Source of the DNA: TMED69 sp964642505
Lineage (GTDB): Bacteria; Pseudomonadota; Gammaproteobacteria; Ga0077536
Direction of reading: 5' to 3'
Length of the DNA stretch: 18,402 nt
NCBI GenBank assembly: GCA_964642505.1
Contig: CAZXQY010000052.1
Location: 1 to 18,402 of the forward strand
Positions 7,023-14,560 of the stretch are shown piece after piece. The notes beneath the pieces are model-generated. The model did not search any database, had not been told where the DNA came from, and worked only from the letters and a program-made list of their open reading frames with translations. The position numbers and the translations under genes are program-made. Numbering within the stretch: the stretch's first letter is position 1; each line of letters begins with the position of its first letter.

Positions 7023-7628
7023 TTGAGATGCGCTAGAAAAACAATTCCTTTTTTTTCGTTATTTTTTTTTCTGCAACTAGGTATACCGATTCAAGATGTC
7101 ATTGCAGAAAAGAGAATGGAACACCCCGATAGCCATCGTAGTTTGGCAAAACATAAAAAAGCCATTAGAAGATCCCAACACGACCATTCTGACCACTATT
7201 CTAAAATTAAAAAACCGATGGATTGTGATTCTTTAAGCGAAATCCATAACATAGAAATTCGGGTTGGTATCAATTACGCCAAGAACGGTCTCACCTACGG
7301 GTACGATAAGCACCTATGGCGCACCGAGCCATGCTCTGTCAACAGGATTACCCTAATCAACGAAGACAATATTCGACACCAATGGATGGTTCATGGTCTT
7401 CCGAGATACTTATATCATCACGGCATGTTTACCCTAGAAGTCAATGGCGGGCAACAAATCTCGGGAGTGCTGACTCTTCCTAGTGACGAGACAACCTATT
7501 TTGTTCATTGCGACATGTCCCAACATACGGAAAAGGGACTGAAAGGCCAACTTGTTGCTGGCGAAACCCGAAAAACACTTCCAAGCATCCCGGGGATATC
7601 CAGCCAACGATACCCGGATATATACTAG
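7023..7628 (+). CDS. Secreted cupredoxin-domain protein with His-rich N-terminal segment
   Basis: 201 residues from a TTG start backed by AAGGA 9 bases upstream. A signal peptide occupies about 1-28, followed by a basic, His-rich linker (HDHSDHY near 53-58) and a cupredoxin fold at about 75-178. The type 1 copper ligands appear as H119 in 'RHQWMVHG', C163 in 'VHCDMSQH' and H168. C-to-H is +5, and position +10, where rusticyanin-type proteins have the axial methionine, is L173. An axial leucine is seen in some high-potential blue copper sites, so a high redox potential is possible; M165 lies too close to be a normal axial ligand. The gene begins 2 bases after the multicopper oxidase stop, so it may be the electron partner of that oxidase or a periplasmic copper carrier (inference). 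Confidence 0.8.
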   Translation: MRCARKTIPFFSLFFFLQLGIPIQDVIAEKRMEHPDSHRSLAKHKKAIRRSQHDHSDHYSKIKKPMDCDSLSEIHNIEIRVGINYAKNGLTYGYDKHLWRTEPCSVNRITLINEDNIRHQWMVHGLPRYLYHHGMFTLEVNGGQQISGVLTLPSDETTYFVHCDMSQHTEKGLKGQLVAGETRKTLPSIPGISSQRYPDIY

Positions 7629-7674
7629 TCATTCTAACCGATAATACTTTTTTAAAAGCACAGGGAAATTGAAG

Positions 7675-7965
7675 GTGTTTCATTTAGGGTTACATGTTTT
7701 AATTCCTTTGATTGTATCAATAACTTTTTACAAAAACGTTTGGCAAAAAGCTTTTCTGTTAATGATACTAGGAATGGCGATAGACCTAGATCATTTTCTA
7801 GCAGATCCCATTTACGATCCGGAAAGGTGTAGTATTGGTTTTCACCCTCTTCACACCCACATCCCGATTGCGATCTATGTATCCTTGATCGCCTTTCCTC
7901 GCTTTCGAATTTTAGGTATAGGCCTAACACTTCATATAGCTTTAGATTTTTTTGATTGCTCGTAA
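7675..7965 (+). CDS. Small integral membrane protein, DUF6122-like
   Basis: About 96 residues, almost wholly hydrophobic, with three or four short membrane segments. Polar islands between them are conserved-looking: 'GMAIDLDHFLADPIYDPERCSIGFHPLHTHIP' in the middle and 'LHIALDFFDC' at the end, matching what I know of the DUF6122 family, whose function is unknown. Acidic and His residues facing each other across the membrane (DLDH, HPLHTH, LH..LD..DC) resemble metal-binding layouts of membrane-bound hydrolases, but no activity is established. I chose GTG 7675 because AGGGA at 7662-7666 is 8 bases upstream; TTG 7669 is in frame but only 2 bases from that site. The gene follows the cupredoxin by under 50 bases and is taken as the last operon member. 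Confidence 0.72.
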   Translation: MFHLGLHVLIPLIVSITFYKNVWQKAFLLMILGMAIDLDHFLADPIYDPERCSIGFHPLHTHIPIAIYVSLIAFPRFRILGIGLTLHIALDFFDCS

Positions 7966-8365
7966 AATATCTGGCAATCGCCCATATATGGTGTTGAAAT
8001 TGTTCTATAGTGTAGATATCAACAATCATCATAATCTAATGCTTCCCCAGGGGGTTCCTTGAAAACCTACCGTGCCATCAAGTACATAAAAAGGTGCCAA
8101 AAAAACGCTGCAAATCTTTTTGGCTATTTCTATTAACTAGAAAGATAATTTAGAATTATACTGGAGAGAAAGAGAGGCTCTAGTCCACCCCTACCCCCCA
8201 AAATCTCAGTTAGGAGTCCCGTACTCTATATACACACTAATCTGCCATCGGATCTCCGTAATCTTAATCATCCATAATATAAATATATATAAGTTATAAC
8301 ATCCATTTAATAAATGTAGTTGTGGACATATACTATCCCGTAAGGAAAAATAGGGAGCGAACGGA
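7966..8365. other. AT-rich intergenic region before the DUF1329 gene
   Basis: 400 bases with no credible gene on either strand; a 126-codon antisense frame across 7652-8032 is a shadow of the DUF6122 gene. The right third is very AT-rich (about 8262-8300) and leads into a palindrome and a TATACT hexamer just ahead of the DUF1329 ribosome site, so this gene probably has its own promoter. No terminator with a stem plus T-run is visible after the copper operon. Confidence 0.45.
8304..8334 (+). promoter_or_regulatory. Possible promoter and operator-like dyad of the DUF1329 gene
   Basis: CATTTA-A-TAAATG at 8304-8316 is a perfect 6+6 palindrome, followed 12 bases later by TATACT at 8329-8334, a good -10 match. 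The matching -35 would overlap the palindrome and is poor, which would fit a regulated promoter. AT-rich surroundings raise the chance of coincidence. Confidence 0.25.
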
Positions 8366-9706
8366 ATGAACCGATTACAAAATTTCAGAGGCCTTAGACT
8401 TTACTTTATTATACTAATCCTTACAGCATTCAGAACAGTATGGGCTGATGTTTCTTCCACAAAAATCACAGATTGGCTACAAACAAATGCGAATGCCCCA
8501 ACGGATGGTCTACAACCGGGTAACTATAAAATCGACCGTTTACCCGAATTCGAGAGCTACATCCCTCCCGGTTTCGTTGAAGAATTTGACTTTCCCGAAC
8601 TAGAAATAGAGCTCAGCGAAACGCATCATTACGACGCTCACCCGAGCTATGTAGAAGCTACCCGACGATTCGCGGAAACTGCGACCCTTGACGCTGACAG
8701 TGCACTCGTTTCCTACACCGCAGGAAAGCCTTTTTCTCCTAAACAAATCGAATCCGTTCCAGCTGATAAGGCGGGTTACATGGTCGCCTGGAACCAGGTA
8801 TTTAGGTGGCAACATTATGGCTACGAGACCGATATTCTAGTGAGCTATATAGAACCCGAAGTGGGAGATACCTCAACTAAAACGCCGGGTATGGAGGGAG
8901 GAGGCCATGCCAAACGCTCTATGACACTCTACTATCGCCGGGTTTATCTGAGTAAACTTGCGCACCTTGCAGACAATGATTACCAACTTGATGTCGACGA
9001 CGCCGAAAAACTGCACTTCAAAGAATATATGAAATTTGTCGATCCGTTCGACGTTGCCGGAGCACAATTCGTCATAGAGCGCTCGCTAGATGCGCGAGAA
9101 GGCGACCAGATCTATTCTTATTTACCAACCGAAAGACGTGTCCGAAGACTATCAGCTAAAGAACGATCCGACAGTTTTATGGGATCGGAATATACATTCG
9201 ACGATCTGCAAGGTTTTTCCGGCCGCGTCATGGACTACAAATGGCGCTACCTCGGACGGAAAGTCATCATGCACGTCAGTTCTTCGCGTCATGAACAGCA
9301 GATATTCTTCGGACCAATGAGCCACGTACCTAACGATCGTTGGCAGTTGCGCCAATGCTACGTGGTCGAGCTCATTCCGGAATGGACTGATCATCCTTAT
9401 GCTCGACGAATTCAATTTATTGACACAGATACATTCAATACTGCACTATCCTTGATCTTCGATCGCGATGATCAATTGTGGAAGATCTTTTATACGACCT
9501 ATGAACGGGAAAGCAAAATCGAAGGAACGGAACCGATACCCTCGAAATCTACACATCGGTGGGCAGCATTGGTTGGTATCGATCTTAAAAACCAGCGCAC
9601 GACCATATCACGTGAACCCGATAGCACACAGTCCGTATACGACCCGGTATCACCATCAAAGGTCAGGAGAATCTTCGACGTTTCCAATCTAACCGGCGGA
9701 CGTTAA
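8366..9706 (+). CDS. Exported DUF1329 family protein
   Basis: 446 residues with a signal peptide of about 27 residues (cleavage near 'VWA/DVSS'). The body fits DUF1329, a periplasmic family with a LolA/LolB-like sheet: the N-terminal part has 'YIPPGFVEEFDFPELEIELSETHHYDAHPSY', the centre has 'GYMVAWNQVFRWQHYGYETDI', and the second half has 'IYSYLPTERRVRRLSAKERSDSFMGSEYTFDDLQGFSGRVMDYKWRYLG'. Members commonly occur beside DUF1302 outer-membrane proteins in clusters for hydrophobic or sterol-like substrates and are thought to help move or sense lipophilic compounds; biochemistry is lacking. No DUF1302 partner is in this window. A GGGAG ribosome site sits 8 bases before the ATG. The AT-rich upstream region suggests its own promoter, separate from the copper operon. 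Confidence 0.85.
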   Translation: MNRLQNFRGLRLYFIILILTAFRTVWADVSSTKITDWLQTNANAPTDGLQPGNYKIDRLPEFESYIPPGFVEEFDFPELEIELSETHHYDAHPSYVEATRRFAETATLDADSALVSYTAGKPFSPKQIESVPADKAGYMVAWNQVFRWQHYGYETDILVSYIEPEVGDTSTKTPGMEGGGHAKRSMTLYYRRVYLSKLAHLADNDYQLDVDDAEKLHFKEYMKFVDPFDVAGAQFVIERSLDAREGDQIYSYLPTERRVRRLSAKERSDSFMGSEYTFDDLQGFSGRVMDYKWRYLGRKVIMHVSSSRHEQQIFFGPMSHVPNDRWQLRQCYVVELIPEWTDHPYARRIQFIDTDTFNTALSLIFDRDDQLWKIFYTTYERESKIEGTEPIPSKSTHRWAALVGIDLKNQRTTISREPDSTQSVYDPVSPSKVRRIFDVSNLTGGR

Positions 9707-9823
9707 GAAAAATTACTCTTGTCTAATGAATTAGTCGGAATTGGATTCTGCGTTCATAGCGCCCTACAGACGCAAAAACCAAACTGACGAATCTATTTTA
9801 CAGTCATTTCTTTTCTTCTCAAA

Positions 9824-9829
9824 TATAAT
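9824..9829 (+). promoter_or_regulatory. Consensus -10 hexamer before the flavin monooxygenase gene
   Basis: TATAAT in an AT-rich patch 84 bases before the ATG at 9914. No good -35 lies 16-18 bases upstream; the nearest, TTTACA at 9797-9802, is 21 bases away. Weak candidate only. Confidence 0.2.
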
Positions 9830-9913
9830 ATATTATGAAATCAACGCTAAGAATTTTAGACTGCAACCACTTCCACCGGATTAAGAAAACCCTTACTTAA
9901 AGAATTGGAACCT

Positions 9914-11557
9914 ATGACAAAAAATCCAAATATCAAAATGCATCTGGATTACGATGTGGTTGTAGTCGGCGCAGGTTTCGCCGGCATCTACGCGCTGTGG
10001 AAAGCCCGAAAACTCGAGTACAGTGTGAAAGGCTTCGAACGAGGTTCCGACGTTGGGGGAACTTGGTACTGGAACGCTTATCCAGGAGCGCGCTGTGACG
10101 TCGAAAGCTATAATTACGCGTACTTCTTTGACAACGACATCGTACGCGATTGGGATTGGTCCGACGCTTGCGCGAGCCAGCCCGAAATCCAGAGATACCT
10201 TCGGTTTGTCGCAGAAAGATGCAATGTGTTGAAAGATATTTCGTTTGAGACCGAAGTAGTCTCGGCCAAATATAATCATGAAATTGGTTTATGGTCGCTC
10301 CTCACCTCCCGAGACAAAACAGTCGTCTGTAGATATCCTATCCTCGCAGTGGGCGCACTTTCAGACCCAAAAAAACCCGACATAACCGGGGTAGGCGACT
10401 TTATCGGTAAAACGTATTTCACGTCGAGTTGGCCAAAAGATAATTCAGTGGATCTCAAAGGAAAACGTGTGGGTGTTATAGGAACAGGCTCGTCTGGAGT
10501 CCAAGCCATCCCTGAAATCGCCAAAATCGCTTCCCAAGTGCACGTATTCCAACGAACCGCTAATTATGTCACGCCGACACGATCGGGCCCTATGGAGCCG
10601 AAAATAGTCGCGAGCCTACGTGAAGATCCTCAAGCCGTCCGGCGTGCCTTTCGCAAGAGCTACGGTGGTCACACGCCTATGGCCGTCGGTAAAGACCGAT
10701 TCTTGGAACTCGATGAAGCCGGCCGAGAGAGCGCCCTAACAGAAGCATGGAATGGTAGATACGTTCCCTTAGCTTTCCGAGACGCCCACCTACCCGAAGC
10801 GAACAACGCTATATCAGATTTCATTCGACAAAAAATGCTTGAGCAAGTGAAAGATCGATGGACTGCCAAGCATTTAGTCCCTTGGGACCACCCTTATGGG
10901 GGGAAACGACCCTGTATGAGCAACGCATATCTGGACACCTACAATTTGCCTCATGTGCATCTGGTCCCGCTCTCCGAAACACCCATTGAGAAAATCACTA
11001 ATACCGGGATCAGAACAAGCAAGGAGGAGATACCGCTAGACGTTATCGTTTATGCGACAGGCTTTGATGCCATCTCTGGACCGCTTTTCGGCATAGACAT
11101 CAGGGGAATGTGTAATAAATCGATACAGGAAGCGTGGGTGGACGGGCCCACCAATTATCTTGGTACCATGGTCAACGGTTTTCCAAACCTCTTCTTACCG
11201 TCTAGCGCAATGTCACCATCGGTACTATCCAATATGGCAACACTTGCTGAGCAACAAATAGATTTTATACTAGACACTATCGATTGGCTTGAAAAAAATG
11301 GCCGTCCCCGGCTACAACCTTTAGTTGCCTCACAAGTAGAATGGCAAAAGGAGACCCTCCATTACGCTAAACGTCGACCAGGCGCTCTAAGCACAAAGAG
11401 CTGGTACTCAGGAGCCAACATCCCTGGAAAAGCAAGAGTTTTTATGGTCTATTGCGGAGGATTCAAACGCTACAATCAAAGGTGCTTGCGGGAAATTCAG
11501 GAGGGATTTCCTGGTTACGAATTGATACCACCTGCGGTCTATGAAAGCACGACTTAG
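9914..11557 (+). CDS. Baeyer-Villiger-type FAD/NADPH monooxygenase with altered fingerprint
   Basis: 547 residues from ATG 9914 (an in-frame TTG three codons upstream has no better ribosome site). Features in order: FAD Rossmann motif GAGFAG at 19-24; GGTWYWNAYPGARCD at 48-62, typical of class B type I Baeyer-Villiger monooxygenases; NADPH Rossmann motif GTGSSG at 190-195; the catalytic-arginine region 'GKRPCMSNAYLDTYN' with R332; and YATGFD at 380-385. Such enzymes use NADPH and O2 to turn ketones into esters or lactones. The fingerprint FxGxxxHxxxWP is present at 163-174 but phenylalanine (F169, codon TTC) replaces the histidine. Other conserved parts are intact, so the gene looks functional, perhaps with shifted chemistry or substrate. 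It is on the same strand as the DUF1329 gene after a 207-base gap. Confidence 0.9.
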   Translation: MTKNPNIKMHLDYDVVVVGAGFAGIYALWKARKLEYSVKGFERGSDVGGTWYWNAYPGARCDVESYNYAYFFDNDIVRDWDWSDACASQPEIQRYLRFVAERCNVLKDISFETEVVSAKYNHEIGLWSLLTSRDKTVVCRYPILAVGALSDPKKPDITGVGDFIGKTYFTSSWPKDNSVDLKGKRVGVIGTGSSGVQAIPEIAKIASQVHVFQRTANYVTPTRSGPMEPKIVASLREDPQAVRRAFRKSYGGHTPMAVGKDRFLELDEAGRESALTEAWNGRYVPLAFRDAHLPEANNAISDFIRQKMLEQVKDRWTAKHLVPWDHPYGGKRPCMSNAYLDTYNLPHVHLVPLSETPIEKITNTGIRTSKEEIPLDVIVYATGFDAISGPLFGIDIRGMCNKSIQEAWVDGPTNYLGTMVNGFPNLFLPSSAMSPSVLSNMATLAEQQIDFILDTIDWLEKNGRPRLQPLVASQVEWQKETLHYAKRRPGALSTKSWYSGANIPGKARVFMVYCGGFKRYNQRCLREIQEGFPGYELIPPAVYESTT

Positions 11558-11593
11558 TACATTATTCTAGCCTGAACTCCTGGCAGCTCCGTT

Positions 11594-11617
11594 CGTAAAT
11601 ATTCGAAAACATTTACG
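11594..11617. terminator. Hairpin between convergent genes
   Basis: CGTAAAT (11594-11600) and ATTTACG (11611-11617) form a 7-bp stem with a 10-base loop in the 149-base gap between the convergent flavin monooxygenase and hydroxyacid dehydrogenase genes. It could act on both strands, but neither side has a proper T-run. Confidence 0.25.
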
Positions 11618-11706
11618 GTATTTGCAAACAAACTCGAAATAGGCCAACTGAAACCCGTATTTTCGGAGCAAGAACAAAAGCCAATCTTTCCTAATAAACC
11701 GACCTT

Positions 11707-12594
11707 TTACTCTTTCCAAACACCCCGCACATTCACGCCTGCAGACTTTTCTAGCGCTTTAATTGTGGCCAATATGTCTTCTTGAGCGAATCCGTCATTT
11801 TGGAACTTTCTCAAAAGTTCCTCTGCCCTGGATACCATAGACAAATCTACTCCAACTTGGCCCGCAAGTTCTGTCGCCAATCCAATATCCTTGCAGGCTA
11901 GGTCAACTGTAAACATTGGTGACAACCGATCTTTTAAGATCGCCCGCCCTCCACCTTCCCAAGTGACACTACCGCCACTGCTCGCTTTCACGACGTTCCA
12001 CAAAACATTGAGATCAATCCCCATTTTAGCACCTAACACCAAGGCTTCGGCGTTAGTCATCATGATGGAGAACGCCAGCATGTTATTGACTAACTTAGCA
12101 ACGTTACCAGAACCGACCTCACCAAGGTAGAAAATGTTGGAACCTATACAATTCCAAACCGGTTTCAATTGATCAAACTTTGCTTTATCTCCCCCTATCA
12201 TAAGAGTAAGTGTTCCTTTCCTCGCCCCATAAACACCCCCGCTAACCGGTGCATCTAAAACACTTACCCCTTTACCTTCGGCAAGTAAAGCTATGTCTTT
12301 GAGCAAAGCTGGAGAATTTGTGCTCATGTCTACTAAGATTTGCCCTGCAGACATCGACTCCAGAACCTCCTGCGCCACCGAACACACCTCCGTTGGGCCG
12401 GGTAAAGACATCATTACTATCTCGGATTCTCGTACCAAATCTGCTAACTCGCCGCACACCAAAGCTCCCGCCTCCTCTAACGATATCGTCGTGGAACGAT
12501 CAATATCAAAGACATTCAATTGATTACCCGCTGCCAAGATATTCGCAGCCATCGGGCCTCCCATCGTTCCTGTCCCAATAAATCCAACTCTCAT
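11707..12594 (-). CDS. Beta-hydroxyacid dehydrogenase (3-hydroxyisobutyrate dehydrogenase / tartronate semialdehyde reductase family)
   Basis: 295 residues, the usual family length. N-terminal Rossmann motif GFIGTGTMGGPMA (residues 4-16), the substrate loop DAPVSGGVYGARKGTLTLMIGG (114-135), and the catalytic region GSGNVAKLVNN with K167 and N171 are all clear. The family oxidises short beta-hydroxyacids (3-hydroxyisobutyrate in valine breakdown) or reduces tartronate semialdehyde in glyoxylate use; D30 at the end of the second strand (VFDID) suggests NAD rather than NADP. The two main options cannot be separated here. A GAGGA ribosome site lies 6 bases before the ATG. It follows rppH by 82 bases on the same strand and may be the last gene of an mdh-rppH transcript. 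Confidence 0.9.
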   Translation of the reverse strand: MRVGFIGTGTMGGPMAANILAAGNQLNVFDIDRSTTISLEEAGALVCGELADLVRESEIVMMSLPGPTEVCSVAQEVLESMSAGQILVDMSTNSPALLKDIALLAEGKGVSVLDAPVSGGVYGARKGTLTLMIGGDKAKFDQLKPVWNCIGSNIFYLGEVGSGNVAKLVNNMLAFSIMMTNAEALVLGAKMGIDLNVLWNVVKASSGGSVTWEGGGRAILKDRLSPMFTVDLACKDIGLATELAGQVGVDLSMVSRAEELLRKFQNDGFAQEDILATIKALEKSAGVNVRGVWKE

Positions 12595-12676
12595 CGTAGT
12601 TCCTCAAGTAGGTTAGCTAGGCGCACAAATCAGCACGAAGGCTAAATCTAAAAATCACTGAGGTTTAATATAACCC

Positions 12677-13144
12677 TCATACATAACGCCGAAGTTGTGT
12701 CAGTGCATCCCGGTAAACTTCCTTTTTGAAATCGATAACCATTTGCATCGGTTGCCAATAATCAAACCAATCCCATTCTTCAAATTCCTGAGGTTCGTGC
12801 AGATTTAATCTGATCTGACGGTCTACCCCCGTGAACTTAAGTAGAAACCAAATTTGTTTCTGACCTATACATCTCGGCGTCCCTTTTCGGCGTCGATACT
12901 TTTTAGGCAACCTGTAGTAGAGCCAATCCTCGGTATGCCCTAGGAGTTCCACGTTACTTCCTTCGACACCTATTTCTTCCTTCAACTCCCGATACATAGC
13001 CTGCTCAGGAGTTTCTCCGTCCTCAATCCCGCCTTGCGGCATTTGCCAAATAAGCATTCCGACTCGGCGCCCACAAAGAATCTTCTCGCTATCATTCAGG
13101 AGAATGATACCAACGTTTTCCCTAAAACCTTCCTCGTCTATCAT
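12677..13144 (-). CDS. rppH: RNA pyrophosphohydrolase (Nudix)
   Basis: 155 residues. A complete Nudix box runs from G38 to V60: G38, E44, R52-E53-L54, E56, E57, G59. The N-terminus 'GFRENVGIILLN', the segment 'WQMPQGGIEDGETPEQAMYREL' and the end 'EFEEWDWFDYWQPMQMVIDFKKEVYRDAL' follow gammaproteobacterial RppH closely, including the GQKQIWFLL strand. The enzyme removes pyrophosphate from 5'-triphosphate mRNA and so starts RNase E-dependent decay; it is cytosolic. It lies 43 bases after mdh on the same strand. No strong ribosome site precedes the ATG. In many proteobacteria rppH adjoins ptsP, which is not the case here. Confidence 0.92.
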   Translation of the reverse strand: MIDEEGFRENVGIILLNDSEKILCGRRVGMLIWQMPQGGIEDGETPEQAMYRELKEEIGVEGSNVELLGHTEDWLYYRLPKKYRRRKGTPRCIGQKQIWFLLKFTGVDRQIRLNLHEPQEFEEWDWFDYWQPMQMVIDFKKEVYRDALTQLRRYV

Positions 13145-13187
13145 ATTATTCTAACCATCTAGACGCACTACCCAACACAACACCGAT

Positions 13188-14162
13188 CTAAATGTTACTA
13201 ACAGCATCTTTCTCGTCAAGAAGCTCTTTTTCAGTTTCCATCATTTTCTTTCGGCTATAGTCTGAGATATCCAAGTTTCGGACTACTTCGTAACCCCCGT
13301 CGACACATATCACCGGAAACGAATAAACTATACCCGAACTAATATCGTAACTACCGTCACTCCATACTCCCATACTGGTCCAATCGTCACTTGCCGTACC
13401 AAGCACCCAGTCTCTCATATGTTCAATGGCCGCATTTGCCGCTGACGCTGCACTAGACGCGCCCCGGGCGTCAATAATTTCAGCACCCCTTTTCGCGACC
13501 TTCGGTATATAATTTTTATCGTACCAATCCGCTTCAACAAACTCCATCGCGGGACGGCTCGCCGCTTCGGCGTGGTACAGATCAGGGTACTGTGTAGTTG
13601 AATGGTTGCCCCAAATAGTTAATTTTTTTATTTCCGAAACTTGACAGCCTGCTTTTTTAGCTAGCTGGTATTTTGCCCGATTATGATCCAAACGAGTCAT
13701 CGCAGTGATCTGCTCAGGAGGCACGTCAGGAGCATTCTGAATACAAACAAGTGCATTTGTATTAGCCGGATTACCAACCACTACCACTTTCACACCGCTA
13801 TTGGCGACAGTATTAATAGCACTGCCCTGGACTTTAAAAATACCGCCATTGGCCGTTAGTAAATCGCTCCTCTCCATACCAGGACCTCGAGGACGTGCAC
13901 CCACCAACATCCCGTAGTCGCAACCATCGAATGCCACCTTTGCGTCATCAGAAGCCTCTATGCTAGACAAAAGAGGAAAAGCACAATCATCCAATTCCAT
14001 TATGACTCCCTCTAGAGCTTTCATTGCTGGGGCGATCTCCAGCAAGCGCAACGCCACGGGTTGTTCAGATCCTAGCATTTGCCCTGAAGCTATCCTGAAC
14101 AGAATTGAATAGGCAATTTGTCCGGCAGCTCCGGTAACTGTTACTTTAACTGGGGATTTCAT
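13188..14162 (-). CDS. mdh: Malate dehydrogenase (NAD)
   Basis: 324 residues of the longer bacterial type with 'LEIAPAMKALEGVIMELDDCAFPLL'. The dinucleotide loop is GAAGQIAY (11-18), and E42 at the end of the second strand favours NAD. Substrate and catalytic residues are in place: R92 and R98 in GARPRGPGMER, D159 and R162 in TRLDHNRA, and H187 in WGNHSTTQYP. It interconverts malate and oxaloacetate in the TCA cycle. AAGGA sits 6 bases before the ATG (plus-strand 14169-14173). It is transcribed away from sucA across a 398-base gap, so three TCA genes share this locus. Confidence 0.96.
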   Translation of the reverse strand: MKSPVKVTVTGAAGQIAYSILFRIASGQMLGSEQPVALRLLEIAPAMKALEGVIMELDDCAFPLLSSIEASDDAKVAFDGCDYGMLVGARPRGPGMERSDLLTANGGIFKVQGSAINTVANSGVKVVVVGNPANTNALVCIQNAPDVPPEQITAMTRLDHNRAKYQLAKKAGCQVSEIKKLTIWGNHSTTQYPDLYHAEAASRPAMEFVEADWYDKNYIPKVAKRGAEIIDARGASSAASAANAAIEHMRDWVLGTASDDWTSMGVWSDGSYDISSGIVYSFPVICVDGGYEVVRNLDISDYSRKKMMETEKELLDEKDAVSNI

Positions 14163-14560
14163 CTTATTTCCTTTTTTAGATAAGTTAGGACAACATCTAC
14201 GGTAATTGTAGCAAAAATCCTATGGCTAGACTTAATCCGCAATCCGCCGATTCTATTGGTTTAATAGACCCGACAAGACTATTGTTCAGACCGTCGATTC
14301 ACGTTCGTTTAACAGAATCGCTTCAGAAACTCATCGATCGAATACCGCCAAATTTTCCTCAGCGACTAAATTAAGACATTAGACAAGATAACTCAACTCT
14401 CAACCGACAACCAAAAAATTGCTGTTTTCAGGTGACTTTTAAGCCGCTTTGATAGAGAATTAACCGGCATCTTAGAAGATCGCTAATTAAACTCGTCTTT
14501 GCCGATTTATTTAGACGACTTTCTTTAATTATCTTGCAGAAGCACAGAAGGTAAGAAACC
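14163..14560. other. Divergent intergenic region between mdh and sucA
   Basis: 398 bases separate the starts of mdh (minus) and sucA (plus), so it must hold both promoters. On the minus strand an extended -10 lies at 14205-14213. On the plus strand TTGATA (14449-14454) with TAGAAG 18 bases later is only a weak match. A 50-codon plus-strand frame at 14222-14374 overlaps the mdh promoter and lacks a ribosome site; I do not call it a gene. No clear operator repeat is visible. Confidence 0.5.
14205..14213 (-). promoter_or_regulatory. Candidate extended -10 promoter of mdh
   Basis: Read on the minus strand this is TGCTACAAT, a TGn extension plus a -10 hexamer matching five of six consensus bases, with no good -35, as is common for extended -10 promoters. 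Transcription would start near 14198 and give a leader of about 36 bases. Confidence 0.35.

Noticed and set aside
7669..7674. TTG start of the DUF6122-like gene
   Set aside because: The AGGGA site is only 2 bases from it but 8 bases from the in-frame GTG 7675, which was preferred; the difference is two residues.
7982..7991. CCATATATGG palindrome
   Set aside because: Short, self-complementary AT-rich sequence, no loop for a terminator and no link to a promoter; likely chance.
7652..8032. 126-codon minus-strand frame across the DUF6122 gene
   Set aside because: It is antisense to a recognisable membrane protein, has no family resemblance and a low-complexity composition; treated as a shadow.
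9905..9913. TTG start three codons before the flavin monooxygenase ATG
   Set aside because: No ribosome site at a proper distance; ATG 9914 is the simpler choice and the FAD motif sits at the normal distance from it.
14222..14374. 50-codon plus-strand frame upstream of sucA
   Set aside because: No ribosome site, overlaps the likely mdh promoter, and the translated sequence resembles nothing I know. It could be a small protein but is not supported.
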